A stretch of 59,342 nt of DNA, taken from assembly GCA_944324225.1 (NCBI GenBank), contig CALUVL010000016.1, positions 1 through 59,342 of the forward strand. The letters are read 5' to 3'. The position numbers and the translations under genes are program-made. The stretch comes from Candidatus Gastranaerophilales bacterium. GTDB taxonomy: Bacteria > Cyanobacteriota > Vampirovibrionia > Gastranaerophilales > Gastranaerophilaceae. Positions 36,898 through 45,605 of the stretch are shown piece after piece (position 1 is the first letter of the stretch; each line of letters begins with the position of its first letter). Under the pieces are notes generated by a model. It searched no databases. It had not been told where the DNA came from and was given only the letters and a program-made list of their open reading frames with translations.

Positions 36898-37590
36898 ATG
36901 AAATTCAGAGAATTTATAAAATCAGAATTGAGAGGCTGGGGTAAAGCGGAGCGGATTATTTTTCCGCTTGAGATTGCACTGATAATTATACTGTCATTCC
37001 TGATTAACGACAGCAAGATTGCGCTTATGTCAGCGATTTGCGGAATTTCATACACAATTCTTGCCGGCAAAGGAAAAATTTCATGTTATACTTTCGGATT
37101 ATGTGGAACTTTGTGTTATTCATATTTATCATTTACAAACAATCTCTTTGGCAACCTTGCACTTTATATGCTTTATTACATGCCTATGCAGATTCTTGGA
37201 ATTTTCAGATGGAAAAAACACTTAAAAAAAGATTCCACTGAAATTATAAAGACGAAACTTTCTGCAAAAGAACGAATAATCTGCCTGATTATAACGACAA
37301 TTCTTACACTTGCGGTCAGTTTAATTTTAAAATACACAGGCGGCGCAACTCCTTTTATTGACGGAACAACAACAGTGTTTTCAATTTTAGGAATGCTTTT
37401 GACTGTCAAAAGATGTATTGAACAATGGTATGTATGGATTCTGGTAAACGGTTTGTCTGTTGTAATGTGGATTGAAGCTTATTTGCAAGGGTCAAACTGC
37501 CTTGCAACAGTAATTATGTGGATTACATACTTTATCCTTGCATTTTACTTTCTATCCGTCTGGCAAAAAGAACTCAAACATCAAGGCTAA
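36898..37590 (+). CDS. PnuC-like nicotinamide riboside transporter
   Basis: The 230-aa protein has seven or so membrane helices and PnuC hallmarks: YYMPMQILGIFRWKK (about 91-105), then LTVKRCIEQWYVWILVNGLS (about 167-186), with Trp/Asn residues that line the substrate path. It would import nicotinamide riboside (or a related pyridine/vitamin) by facilitated diffusion for NAD synthesis. A TAATATAAT-like -10 lies just before the ATG. The last 4 nt overlap larE in convergent orientation. No NadR kinase is adjacent. Confidence 0.82.
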   Translation: MKFREFIKSELRGWGKAERIIFPLEIALIIILSFLINDSKIALMSAICGISYTILAGKGKISCYTFGLCGTLCYSYLSFTNNLFGNLALYMLYYMPMQILGIFRWKKHLKKDSTEIIKTKLSAKERIICLIITTILTLAVSLILKYTGGATPFIDGTTTVFSILGMLLTVKRCIEQWYVWILVNGLSVVMWIEAYLQGSNCLATVIMWITYFILAFYFLSVWQKELKHQG

Positions 37591-38372
37591 ATATCCATAC
37601 TTCCGCTTCTCAAGCCCTCAAGATCCAGTGTAATATAAGTTATGCCGGTTGATTTCAGGGCTTGTACGATTTCATCTTTTCGGGCAAGAAAATCATTAAA
37701 GCGTGATTTTTCTATCTCAATTCTTGCGATGTTGTCGTGAAGTCTCAGCCTGTTTGCTTCAAAGCCGAAGGATTTTAAAATATTTTCGCCCTGTTTCACA
37801 ATATTGATTTTTTCAGCATCAAGCCTTGTTCCGTACGGAAACCTCGTTGCAAGACAGGGGGTTGAAGGCTTTTGCGCAATTTCTATTCCGATTTCTTCGG
37901 CATACAAACGGATTTCCTGTTTTGTTATCTTAAATTCTGCAAGCGGAGATGATATGTTCAATTCTTTCAAAGCCTTCAACCCGGGACGGAAAGAATGAAT
38001 ATCGTCAAAATTCGTGCCGTCAATTATATATTCAAGATTTTGACTTTTTGCAAAATCTGTAAGTCTAGAAAAGAAGATTTTTTTACATAAATAGCATCTG
38101 TTTTTGGGATTATGCACAATTACAGAGTTCTCAAGCGGGTTTATGTCAATTATTACGTGATTCATGTCATATTTTGAAGCAAGGTGTTGACAAAGCTCGA
38201 TTTCTTCCTCCGATTGAAAAATGGATCGAAAAGTCACTGCACTAACTTTTTTCAACCCTTTACAGAGATAAAGCAGAAGCGTACTATCTATTCCACCTGA
38301 AAAAGCAAGGCAAATGCCTTGCTTATCCTTGAATTTTAAAAATTCCGCCAGTTGCAAAAACTTACTCTGCAT
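37587..38372 (-). CDS. larE: LarE, ATP-dependent sacrificial sulfur transferase
   Basis: The 261-aa protein is a PP-loop enzyme of the LarE family. SGGIDS (residues 25-30) binds ATP, NRCYLCK (about 91-97) is conserved, and KPSTPCLATRFPYG (168-181) contains Cys173, matching the cysteine that donates its sulfur to the nicotinate-derived nickel-pincer precursor in Lactiplantibacillus LarE. It acts after LarB and before LarC nickel insertion. Its start overlaps the end of larMN by 11 nt, so translation is coupled. It is the last gene of the minus-strand operon. Confidence 0.93.
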   Translation of the reverse strand: MQSKFLQLAEFLKFKDKQGICLAFSGGIDSTLLLYLCKGLKKVSAVTFRSIFQSEEEIELCQHLASKYDMNHVIIDINPLENSVIVHNPKNRCYLCKKIFFSRLTDFAKSQNLEYIIDGTNFDDIHSFRPGLKALKELNISSPLAEFKITKQEIRLYAEEIGIEIAQKPSTPCLATRFPYGTRLDAEKINIVKQGENILKSFGFEANRLRLHDNIARIEIEKSRFNDFLARKDEIVQALKSTGITYITLDLEGLRSGSMDI

Positions 38373-39270
38373 CAGCTTCCACCATTTTTGCCGACATACA
38401 AAATGTTGAAATATACATCAAAATTCCAACAGCAACAACTCCCAGAAGATTCCCAGCATACGCAGGCAAGGCTAAAAGTAATGCTGATTTAGCCTGCAAA
38501 GCTTCAGAAATTGAATAAAGTGCATACTGGGTCTGCATAACAACAGAATCTGAAATATTCAGCAATGACCATTCCAGACCATCAGGCTTAGAACTTGCAT
38601 ATTGTGCAATTACCCCTGCGCACAAAAGAGAGATTGCCCCGAAAACAATTGTTGAAGTTTTTTTGCCTACACGTCTTGCAAAAAGTATGACACATCCTGA
38701 TACAACACCTTCAACAATACCTATCGGAAGATGAATTGCTTGCATAAGCCCTGCAAAATTCAATATATTTCCCGTAATTGAGCCTGAAAGGTAAGCTTCA
38801 GCAACAGTAGCAATAGCACCTAACTGAAGTGCAGCAATTGAAGCCAGAACAGCTCCGAAAAACGGTTTATTTCTCTCTTCCAGAGGTTTATACAATAGCG
38901 GATAGGCAACAAAGCAGGCAAGCAACCCCATATTAAATATATTGCATCCGAGCGCCAGAAGCCCGCCATCCGCAAATAATACAGCCTGAACAATCAATAT
39001 CGCACACATTGCAAGAAATGCCGCATAAGGCCCTAAAAGTGCCGCAAGCAGAATTCCGCCGACAATATGCCAGCTTGAACCTGTTGATGGGATTGTAAAA
39101 TTCAGCATTTGCAATGAAAACACAAGCGCCGTCAATGCAACAGCCGGCATAATTTTATCTTTAGTAACTTCTTTTCTGCCTTTTTTATAAGCCAGGAAAG
39201 CAGCAGCACCTGCCGCAACCAGCATAGGAATTCCAGTAACAGGACAAATAATTCCGTTTCCTAAATGCAT
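38362..39270 (-). CDS. LarMN-like CbiM/NikM-family nickel transporter component
   Basis: The 302-aa protein begins MHLGNGIICPVTGIPM, the metal-binding N-terminus of CbiM/NikM substrate components of ECF transporters (His2 and the free amino group coordinate the metal). Six to seven helices follow, then an extra C-terminal region with a last helix (YAGNLLGVVAVGILMYIS) like CbiN/LarN. The family imports Ni2+ or Co2+; nickel is favoured because the gene sits between larC and larE. No ECF ATPase or CbiQ-type T component is in the window. It starts 2 nt after larC. Confidence 0.87.
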   Translation of the reverse strand: MHLGNGIICPVTGIPMLVAAGAAAFLAYKKGRKEVTKDKIMPAVALTALVFSLQMLNFTIPSTGSSWHIVGGILLAALLGPYAAFLAMCAILIVQAVLFADGGLLALGCNIFNMGLLACFVAYPLLYKPLEERNKPFFGAVLASIAALQLGAIATVAEAYLSGSITGNILNFAGLMQAIHLPIGIVEGVVSGCVILFARRVGKKTSTIVFGAISLLCAGVIAQYASSKPDGLEWSLLNISDSVVMQTQYALYSISEALQAKSALLLALPAYAGNLLGVVAVGILMYISTFCMSAKMVEADAE

Positions 39271-39272
39271 AA

Positions 39273-40067
39273 TTATTCTCCTTTCTTTTGTATTGACATT
39301 ACTCTTAACATAGGATTGGCGTATGGCCTTTTACCTGCACCGTAACCGATTTTATTAATAACAAAAACCTCCGGAAGTTTTTCTCCCGTATACAATGCAG
39401 CCACAATTGCGGCACCTGTAGGAGTAACCATTTCGCCATCATTATCAATAAATTTTACCGGCAATTGATATTTTGAAACGATTTCACACACCGCCGGAAC
39501 CGGCACTGAAAGCCTTCCGTGATGGCATTCTACAAACCCTCTGCCTTCTGTCAGCGGAGAAAAGTAAACATTCTCCGGCTTCAATTCATCATACAATACA
39601 GCAAAGCTTAATATATCAGCTATTGAATCTATTGCGCCGACTTCGTGGAAATGCACTTCTTTTATATCTTTTCCGTGAACCTTTGCTTCGGCTTCTGCTA
39701 CAATTTGAAAAATCTTTTTTGCTAACGTTTTTGCCCCCTCTGAAGCATTTGACCTATCAATAATCGCATTCACATCATCAAGATTTCTGTGAATATGCTC
39801 ATGCTGGTGTCCATGATGATGTTCGTGATGTTCATCATGATGGGGATGATGTTCATTATGGCTTGCTTCGGCCGGCAAAATCACGTCAAAATCCGTCGCT
39901 GATATTGAGTTTACAGATTTTTGGGATATTACATACTTAAATTCATTATCCAGATTAATTGACTTCAAAACATTTTCGAGTTTTTCTCTGTCCGCACCTA
40001 GATCAAGTAGTGCAGCAACCGACATATCTCCTGAAATTCCATTTCCGCAATCAAAATATAAATCCAC
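39273..40067 (-). CDS. larC: LarC nickel-insertion protein, N-terminal part only
   Basis: The 264-aa protein matches LarC1: DLYFDCGNGISGDM start, a His-rich metal store at about 69-95, then EVHFHEVGAIDSIADI and EMVTPTGAAIVAAL. LarC inserts nickel into the pincer nucleotide in a CTP-dependent reaction. In Lactiplantibacillus the second half (LarC2) is added by a programmed frameshift and is needed for activity. Here the ORF stops after MLRVMSIQKKGE, and only 2 nt separate it from larMN, so no LarC2 region exists at this locus. LarC2 may be encoded elsewhere or be dispensable in this branch. Confidence 0.88.
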   Translation of the reverse strand: MDLYFDCGNGISGDMSVAALLDLGADREKLENVLKSINLDNEFKYVISQKSVNSISATDFDVILPAEASHNEHHPHHDEHHEHHHGHQHEHIHRNLDDVNAIIDRSNASEGAKTLAKKIFQIVAEAEAKVHGKDIKEVHFHEVGAIDSIADILSFAVLYDELKPENVYFSPLTEGRGFVECHHGRLSVPVPAVCEIVSKYQLPVKFIDNDGEMVTPTGAAIVAALYTGEKLPEVFVINKIGYGAGKRPYANPMLRVMSIQKKGE

Positions 40068-40070
40068 GTT

Positions 40071-40760
40071 TTATCTCCTTCTTCCATTGCAAATAAGCCT
40101 GTTTATACGATTTGCGCTGTAACCGGCTCCAAATCCGTTATCAATATTCACAACAGTCATTCCTTCTGCGCAAGAATTAAGCATTGTCAAAAGTGCTGAT
40201 AAACCTTTAAACGAACTTCCATACCCGACAGAAGTCGGAACCGCAATAACCGGAACTTCAACAAGCCCTGTAACAATTCCACCGAGAGCCCCTTCCATCC
40301 CTGCAACCGTCACGATTACATTCGCTTTTCGTATTTCTTCAATATTAGAAAACAACCTGTGAATTCCCGCAACCCCTACATCATAGTATTTTGTAACATT
40401 GCTTCCATAAAACTCTGCAGTTTCCACAGCTTCTTCCGCAATTGGAATATCACCTGTTCCGCCGGTACATACCGCAATTTCACCTTCCTTTTCAACTTTG
40501 TTTACTGCCAAAACCGCAGTTTTTGCAACTTCATTGTACTTCAATTCAGGAAAACTTTCCTTCAAAACTACTGACTTTTCTATATCAACACGAGTTGCCA
40601 AAACATTCTGCCCTTGTTTTTTAAATTCCCCAAAAATTTCAATCAACTGTTTGGCAGTCTTACACTCTCCGAAAACAGCCTCAGAACATCCACGTCTTTT
40701 GTATCGTGCAATATCCAGTTTTGCAAATTCTAAGTCTGAATAATCTTTATGTTCAGTCAT
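40071..40760 (-). CDS. larB: LarB, pyridinium-3,5-biscarboxylic acid mononucleotide synthase
   Basis: The 229-aa protein has the LarB layout: a variable N-terminus (IARYKRRGCSEAVFGECKT), then an AIR-carboxylase-like domain (VCTGGTGDIPIAEEA; VVAGMEGALGGIVTGL-like segment; TSVGYGSSFKGLSALLTML). It carboxylates nicotinic acid adenine dinucleotide and releases AMP as the first step to the nickel-pincer cofactor. It follows tatC after 29 nt, and that gap plus the tatC stop contains a MerR-type promoter. Predicted transcription starts at the ATG, so the larB message from it would be leaderless. Confidence 0.93.
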   Translation of the reverse strand: MTEHKDYSDLEFAKLDIARYKRRGCSEAVFGECKTAKQLIEIFGEFKKQGQNVLATRVDIEKSVVLKESFPELKYNEVAKTAVLAVNKVEKEGEIAVCTGGTGDIPIAEEAVETAEFYGSNVTKYYDVGVAGIHRLFSNIEEIRKANVIVTVAGMEGALGGIVTGLVEVPVIAVPTSVGYGSSFKGLSALLTMLNSCAEGMTVVNIDNGFGAGYSANRINRLICNGRRR

Positions 40761-40766
40761 AATTTT

Positions 40767-40797
40767 ATTTTACTCCCTGATAGCCGCTATCAGTCAA
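40767..40797 (-). promoter_or_regulatory. MerR-type promoter (19-bp spacer) of larB
   Basis: On the minus strand TTGACT (40797-40792), 19-bp spacer, TAAAAT (40772-40767). The spacer contains a perfect dyad CTGATAGC-CGG-type centre (TGATAGC/GCTATCA). The -35 box overlaps the tatC stop codon. The expected start is within a base or so of the larB ATG. Confidence 0.72.
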
Positions 40798-41518
40798 GTT
40801 GTTTGTCTTCTTTTCCTTTATACTTTCTTGCAAACAGTAAACCTGCCTCAAACAACAAATACGTCGGTATTCCAAGCATCAATTGGCTCACAACATCAGG
40901 AGGCGTAAAAATTGCGGCAAGAATTAGTATCAAAACTATTACGTATGGTCTTTTGTCACTTACGGATTCGTATGATATAATCCCTGATTTTATAAGCGCT
41001 ATCGTAATCAAAGGCATCTGAAACATTACCCCGAATGCCAGCGACATCCATAAAGTCATATTAATTACGTTGGAAATCCCGAACATAGGGTTTATATTGG
41101 TGCTTGAAAAGCTCATGCCGAAATTAATTACCATAGGCATTATCAAAAATACACAGAATGCAACTCCGGCTACAAACAGAAAACTCGACATCAAAACAAT
41201 ATTCTTTATAAACTTTTTCTCATGTTCATATAACGCAGGCAGTATAAAATCCCAGAGTTTTTTGATTATATACGGAAAACAAATCACAAAATCCAGCACC
41301 ATCGCAGTTTTAATCTGGATTAAGAACACTTCCATAGGCGAGAAAAAGTTGAATGCAATACTGCTGTTGCGGGTAATCACCACAGTCAGCCAGTCCAAAA
41401 ACTTTGGAGCAAGATACAGCCCCAACGGCAAAACAATGCACAAAGCTATTATACATTTCAACAATGTTTCTCTTAAAGCCTCAAGATGTGATATAAGGCT
41501 TCCGTCATCCTGTTCCAT
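40790..41518 (-). CDS. tatC: TatC, twin-arginine translocase receptor
   Basis: The 242-aa protein has six membrane helices and TatC landmarks: LISHLEALRETLLKC at the N-terminus, the FSPMEVFLIQIKTA periplasmic cap motif, conserved Glu in ALYEHEKKF, and DVVSQLMLGIPTYLLFE. It binds RR signal peptides with TatA. It is 4 nt downstream of tatA in one operon with a Tat-signal aldo/keto reductase, and the window contains more RR-signal proteins. Confidence 0.95.
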   Translation of the reverse strand: MEQDDGSLISHLEALRETLLKCIIALCIVLPLGLYLAPKFLDWLTVVITRNSSIAFNFFSPMEVFLIQIKTAMVLDFVICFPYIIKKLWDFILPALYEHEKKFIKNIVLMSSFLFVAGVAFCVFLIMPMVINFGMSFSSTNINPMFGISNVINMTLWMSLAFGVMFQMPLITIALIKSGIISYESVSDKRPYVIVLILILAAIFTPPDVVSQLMLGIPTYLLFEAGLLFARKYKGKEDKQLD

Positions 41519-41522
41519 ATTT

Positions 41523-41756
41523 TTAATTTTCCGGTCTTACTGTGTCTTTTGAAGGATCATACTGTTCAGGTTTTTCAACAGTGTCCTCTATTGCTGATTT
41601 CAATTCCTGCGCTTCATCTTTAATTATGCTTTTTGCTTTTTTATACTCATAAGATGCACGCCCAAGAGCTCTTGCAATTTCAGGAATTCTTTTCCCTCCG
41701 AACAGTAAAATTATTACAACAAGTATTAAAAGTATTTCTGTTATTCCAAGCGACAT
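41523..41756 (-). CDS. tatA: TatA/E-family pore subunit
   Basis: The 77-aa protein has one N-terminal membrane helix ([17 protein letters not shown]), the [14 protein letters not shown] hinge and amphipathic helix, and a charged tail. With TatC it makes a minimal TatAC system; no TatB is seen. It lies between the polyferredoxin gene (13 nt) and tatC (4 nt). Confidence 0.95.
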   Translation of the reverse strand: MSLGITEILLILVVIILLFGGKRIPEIARALGRASYEYKKAKSIIKDEAQELKSAIEDTVEKPEQYDPSKDTVRPEN

Positions 41757-41769
41757 ATTTTTCTCCTTT

Positions 41770-43050
41770 TTATATAACTTTTTGTTCCTGCACTCCGAAA
41801 ATCTCTATTGCCTTGAAGAAACAGGTATTCTTACAGGCTCCGCATCCTATACACTTTCTTGCATCAAGTACAGGTGCTCCGTTTACCGGTATTATAGCAT
41901 GCACAGGACAAACTCTTGAACATTCTCCGCATTTTGTACACTTTTCAGGGTTAATCATTGCCATTGCAATTCTTGTTTTTTGTTTTTCTTCAAGCGAAAT
42001 TCGCTTTATAGCACCTGATGGACAAACTTCAGAACATTTATGACAATCAAATTTGCAAAAGCCATTTGAATAATCTATATGCACGGCACCATATTCATAG
42101 TTTGCCTTTTGAAGAATCTTGTTCGGACAATTTTTAACACAAAGATTGCAATTAAGGCATTTATTGAGAAAACGCTCTTTATTAACAGCACCTGCCGGAA
42201 GAATTACATCCTTAACCCTTTCAACAATTTTATCTTTAATTTCAATTCCGGCCTTTATCATTCCTCCAAACACCGCAAGAGCAGCCGCTGAAATTATAAA
42301 ATCTCTGCGCTTTGGATTAAACTTAACTCTTTTTTCGGGGATTGCATACTTAATTCCGGATTTCGGACAAACCGAAAGACATTTTAAACATTTTATACAG
42401 GTTTCATTATCTACTGTTTTTTCTTTTGAATTTATACACCCAGAAGGACAATTATGCTCGCACGTTCCACAGGAAATACAAATATCTTCAATATAAATTT
42501 TGCACAATGAAACCTTTGAAATTAGTCCTAAAACAGTTCCGACAGGACAAAAATCCGTACAAAAAATTCTGTCTTTTAAGATTACGGCTAAAACCGCAAT
42601 TCCTAAAACCACAAGCCCCGAAACAGTCAAACTCATAGCTGATCCGAATACGGAATAAGGGTCAACATACCTTATCAATACTGCTGTTCCGCCAAACAAA
42701 GCCCCCCAGCAAAAGGCAGCTATAAAATATTTGAGCGGGAAATTAATCTTCTTTGAAATTTTATGTCTATGTATTTTGTTTTTGACAAATCCTACAATTT
42801 CCTGCAAGATACCAAACGGGCAAAGTATAGAACAGTAAATTCTGCCGAAAACAAAAGTAATACCGGCAAGAATTGCAACTACGACAAGCGTAACAACAGA
42901 AAAATCAACAATTAGCTTCTGCACAACAGGCATTAACTGAATATCAAAAACTTTCACTCCGTAAAAAATCCCGAAAATTCCAATGACAGCAAGCAAGAAT
43001 ACAATTCCTGCAACTGCCTGTCTTATTCTGAATATGTTCCTACCATTCAT
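41770..43050 (-). CDS. Membrane polyferredoxin (NapH/RnfB-like Fe-S protein)
   Basis: The 426-aa protein has an N-terminal membrane part (about four helices, residues 10-160) with two CxxxCP motifs, YCSILCPFG and FCTDFCPVG, as in NapH/FMN-associated ferredoxin anchors. Six further cysteine sets follow: [61 protein letters not shown] and [12 protein letters not shown] further hydrophobic segment ([14 protein letters not shown]) lies around 250. It likely passes electrons across the membrane to an exported flavin/Fe-S partner. The Fe-S aldo/keto reductase and membrane flavodoxin just upstream are the natural partners. Confidence 0.87.
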   Translation of the reverse strand: MNGRNIFRIRQAVAGIVFLLAVIGIFGIFYGVKVFDIQLMPVVQKLIVDFSVVTLVVVAILAGITFVFGRIYCSILCPFGILQEIVGFVKNKIHRHKISKKINFPLKYFIAAFCWGALFGGTAVLIRYVDPYSVFGSAMSLTVSGLVVLGIAVLAVILKDRIFCTDFCPVGTVLGLISKVSLCKIYIEDICISCGTCEHNCPSGCINSKEKTVDNETCIKCLKCLSVCPKSGIKYAIPEKRVKFNPKRRDFIISAAALAVFGGMIKAGIEIKDKIVERVKDVILPAGAVNKERFLNKCLNCNLCVKNCPNKILQKANYEYGAVHIDYSNGFCKFDCHKCSEVCPSGAIKRISLEEKQKTRIAMAMINPEKCTKCGECSRVCPVHAIIPVNGAPVLDARKCIGCGACKNTCFFKAIEIFGVQEQKVI

Positions 43051-43053
43051 ATT

Positions 43054-44280
43054 TTATTTTTTACTTACTCTTTCCACTGTTGATTCAACTTTTTTAAGTA
43101 ATGCCGGAATATCTAGCCCCTGCGGACAATTTTTTGAACACAGGTGACAGTTTATGCACTTGTCGGCTTTTTCGCTATCCTTAAGAGCGTTGTAATTTAC
43201 ACCGAACATAAATCCGTTATTGTTTGTTTTATAGACGTTATAAAGTCCGAAAATTGCAGGAATGTTAATTCCTCTGGGGCAAACTTCCATACAATACCTG
43301 CAGGCTGTACAATTAATTGCGCCCTGTGATTGGATAAGTTTAGCAACCTCTGCGGCAGTTTGAAGTTCTTCCTGTGTAAATTCCTTAAAATTACTGAAAG
43401 TATCAATATTTTCTTTCATCTGTTGAAAATTACTCATTCCGCTCAAAATCGTAAACACTCTCGGTTTGCTTGTTACCCATCTTAAGCCAAACGAAGCCTG
43501 TGTTTCGTCAGGACACCTTTCTTTAAGCTTTGCCGCTGCTTTATCCGGCAAATTACATAATCCCCCGCCTCTTAAAGGTTCCATTACAATAATCGGAACC
43601 TTAGCCTCATCCGCAATTTCATAAAGTTCTTTACCGTTTATAACTTCCCAGTCAAGATAATTCAATTGAAGCTGGCAGAAATCCCACTTATGCTCATGGA
43701 TTACTTCCCGGAGCATTTCAGGGTCTCCATGGAAAGAAAATCCCAGATTTTTAACACGACCCTCTTTTTTCAGTTTCAAAATTTCTCCGTACATGTCATT
43801 GTCACGGTAGTTATTTATGGTGTTTTTGTTGATATTATGCACCATATAGTTGTCAAAATAATCGACCTGACACTTTTTAAGCTGTTCATTAAACAATTTG
43901 GTAACATCAGCCTTTGAATTTACCAGATATGCAGGGCACTTGTCCGCAAGGTAAAAGCTTTCTCTCGGATATTGCTTCAAAATTTCACCTATTGCATTTT
44001 CTGACTTGCCTTCGACATACATATAGGCCGTATCAAAATAGTTTGCACCATGACTCATTGCATACTCAACCATTTTGTCCAGTTCGACCATATCTATCTT
44101 GCTGTCACGCATCGGAAGACGCATACACCCAAGTGCAATTAAAGGGAATTCTTTTCCTGCAAATTTTCGTTTCACGACCTGTTTTTCAGATTTTTGAACT
44201 TCTTTTTGTCCGCAGCCTGTCAATAAAGTTGCACCACCTACGGCTAATACCGAATTTATTATAAATTCTCTGCGTTTCAT
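43054..44280 (-). CDS. Tat-exported aldo/keto reductase with two C-terminal 4Fe-4S sites
   Basis: The 408-aa protein starts MKRREFIINSV...LLTGCGQ, a twin-arginine signal ending in a lipobox. The aldo/keto reductase barrel follows (about 40-310): DTAYMYVEGKSE with the catalytic Tyr, ADKCPAY with Lys. The C-terminus has CTACRYCMEVCPRG and CINCHLCSKNCPQG, two ferredoxin-type motifs. This domain pair is known in anaerobe AKRs, but export with a lipid anchor is notable. NADPH is absent outside the membrane, so electrons would have to come from the polyferredoxin/flavodoxin next door. It is 3 nt from the polyferredoxin gene. Confidence 0.88.
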   Translation of the reverse strand: MKRREFIINSVLAVGGATLLTGCGQKEVQKSEKQVVKRKFAGKEFPLIALGCMRLPMRDSKIDMVELDKMVEYAMSHGANYFDTAYMYVEGKSENAIGEILKQYPRESFYLADKCPAYLVNSKADVTKLFNEQLKKCQVDYFDNYMVHNINKNTINNYRDNDMYGEILKLKKEGRVKNLGFSFHGDPEMLREVIHEHKWDFCQLQLNYLDWEVINGKELYEIADEAKVPIIVMEPLRGGGLCNLPDKAAAKLKERCPDETQASFGLRWVTSKPRVFTILSGMSNFQQMKENIDTFSNFKEFTQEELQTAAEVAKLIQSQGAINCTACRYCMEVCPRGINIPAIFGLYNVYKTNNNGFMFGVNYNALKDSEKADKCINCHLCSKNCPQGLDIPALLKKVESTVERVSKK

Positions 44281-44301
44281 TATTTTATCCTCACATGAGT
44301 T

Positions 44302-44880
44302 TTATAATTTTGTACCATTAATCCATTTTTTGATATCTTCATCTTTTGCGGTGCGCTCGTATGACGTGTATCCACCCATAACCTTTGCATTTGGAGCAAG
44401 TTTCTGCATATCAGTATAGGTTGCAGATTCACCACCGCCGCCATGCGTACAGAATGGCATTATAACTTTTCCATCAAAATTGTTCTTGCTTAAATATGTT
44501 TTAACAGGACCGGCCATTGTGTACCACCATACTGGTGTTCCTACAAATATAATATCATAATTTTCTACATTTCCGTTATCTACAAGCTCAGGTCTTACAT
44601 CTTTTGCCTTTTCCTGCTGTGCTAAAGCTACAACGTCATTATAATTAGCAGGATATGCTTTTACAGGCTTGATTTCAAACATATCTCCGCCTGTAAGTTT
44701 TTGAATTTTTTCCGCAACAGCTTTTGTATTTCCACTGTATGAGTAATACGCTATCAATACTCTTTTTCCGCCCATATCAGGCATTGAATTCTCATTTGCC
44801 AACATTTTACCGCCTCCTATTATTGCTGCTATAACAGCTATGACCGCTACTATAATCACTAATTTTATTTTTCCGCCCAT
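44302..44880 (-). CDS. Membrane-anchored flavodoxin
   Basis: The 192-aa protein has one N-terminal membrane helix (VIIVAVIAVIAAIIGGG, residues about 8-24), then a flavodoxin fold: AYYSYSGNTKAVAE is the FMN phosphate loop, GTPVWWYTMAGPV a flavin-flanking loop and THGGGGESAT the third. The helix without RR suggests Sec insertion with the flavin domain outside. It is the first gene of the run flavodoxin-AKR-polyferredoxin-tatA-tatC(-lar). Promoter 44918-44948 lies 38 nt upstream; GGTGG precedes the ATG. Confidence 0.9.
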   Translation of the reverse strand: MGGKIKLVIIVAVIAVIAAIIGGGKMLANENSMPDMGGKRVLIAYYSYSGNTKAVAEKIQKLTGGDMFEIKPVKAYPANYNDVVALAQQEKAKDVRPELVDNGNVENYDIIFVGTPVWWYTMAGPVKTYLSKNNFDGKVIMPFCTHGGGGESATYTDMQKLAPNAKVMGGYTSYERTAKDEDIKKWINGTKL

Positions 44881-44917
44881 AATACCACCATTTTTACTTT
44901 TGTAACTTTCTTTTTAT

Positions 44918-44948
44918 ATTTTAAAACCTGATAGCAGCTATCAGTCAA
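44918..44948 (-). promoter_or_regulatory. MerR-type promoter (19-bp spacer) of the flavodoxin-Tat operon
   Basis: Minus strand TTGACT (44948-44943), 19-bp spacer, TAAAAT (44923-44918), with a perfect TGATAGC-TGC-type dyad (CTGATAGC/GCTATCAG). The sequence is almost the same as at larB. Confidence 0.72.
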
Positions 44949-44962
44949 GAGTTTTATTAAAA

Positions 44963-44990
44963 AAAGGCCTCTTTATGTAAAGAGACCTTT
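44963..44990 (-). terminator. Intrinsic terminator of the skp-like gene
   Basis: AAAGGTCTCTTT pairs with AAAGAGGCCTTT on the minus strand (one G-U), then a T run. It insulates the MerR-type promoter that follows. Confidence 0.8.
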
Positions 44991-45009
44991 CCTAATTTTT
45001 TTAATCATA

Positions 45010-45498
45010 CTATTTTACAGCTTTTGCGATTTCTGAAGTTATATCTTCACCGCCGTAGAGGACAATACCGCGGGAAAGAACAAGATTATAGCCTTTTTCT
45101 TTTGCTGTTTTGGTGATTACTGAAGAAATATTTTTGTCGATTGACTCTAATTTTGAAGCGTAATTCTTTTTAATTGCCTCTTGTTTTTTCGCAAATTCTT
45201 CATCATATTTCTTGATTAATTTTTGTTTATTTTCCTCAGTTGATTGTTTTTGAACATCTGCCCTTACAGTTTCAAGCCATTTTTGAAGTTCAATCATCTT
45301 GGATTCCTGCTCCTGCCTCAAAGCCTGAACTTCTTTAGATGCGGCCACAACCTGAGCAACATCGACTATTGCAACTTTATAACCTGCAGGAATTGCAGCA
45401 GGATCTGCAGCTTCTTTACTTATCGCCGCACTGTTTAATCCCATGCCTGATGTGAAAGCAAAAGCCGCAATTGCTAATGTCAAAATCTGTTTCTTCAT
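45010..45498 (-). CDS. OmpH/Skp-family periplasmic chaperone
   Basis: The 162-aa protein has a Sec signal (about 1-25), the short strand KVAIVDVAQVVAAS, a long charged coiled-coil arm (about 55-130), and the return segment EKGYNLVLSRGIVLYGGEDIT. This is the Skp/OmpH layout, a trimeric chaperone that carries outer-membrane proteins across the periplasm. Further evidence for a diderm envelope. A single gene with its own terminator. Confidence 0.88.
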   Translation of the reverse strand: MKKQILTLAIAAFAFTSGMGLNSAAISKEAADPAAIPAGYKVAIVDVAQVVAASKEVQALRQEQESKMIELQKWLETVRADVQKQSTEENKQKLIKKYDEEFAKKQEAIKKNYASKLESIDKNISSVITKTAKEKGYNLVLSRGIVLYGGEDITSEIAKAVK

Positions 45499-45605
45499 TA
45501 AATTTTCTCCTTTTATAACGTTAATATTATCCCCTATGGATTAATTATTACACATTTTTTTATATATGTCACTTTTTTATGTTTTATCTTAAAAAAAATA
45601 AACAC

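Noticed and set aside
36930-36950. GAGAGGCTGGGG in pnuC as another copy of the dispersed palindromic element
   Set aside because: Only one short block matches; the other blocks and the inverted repeats are missing.
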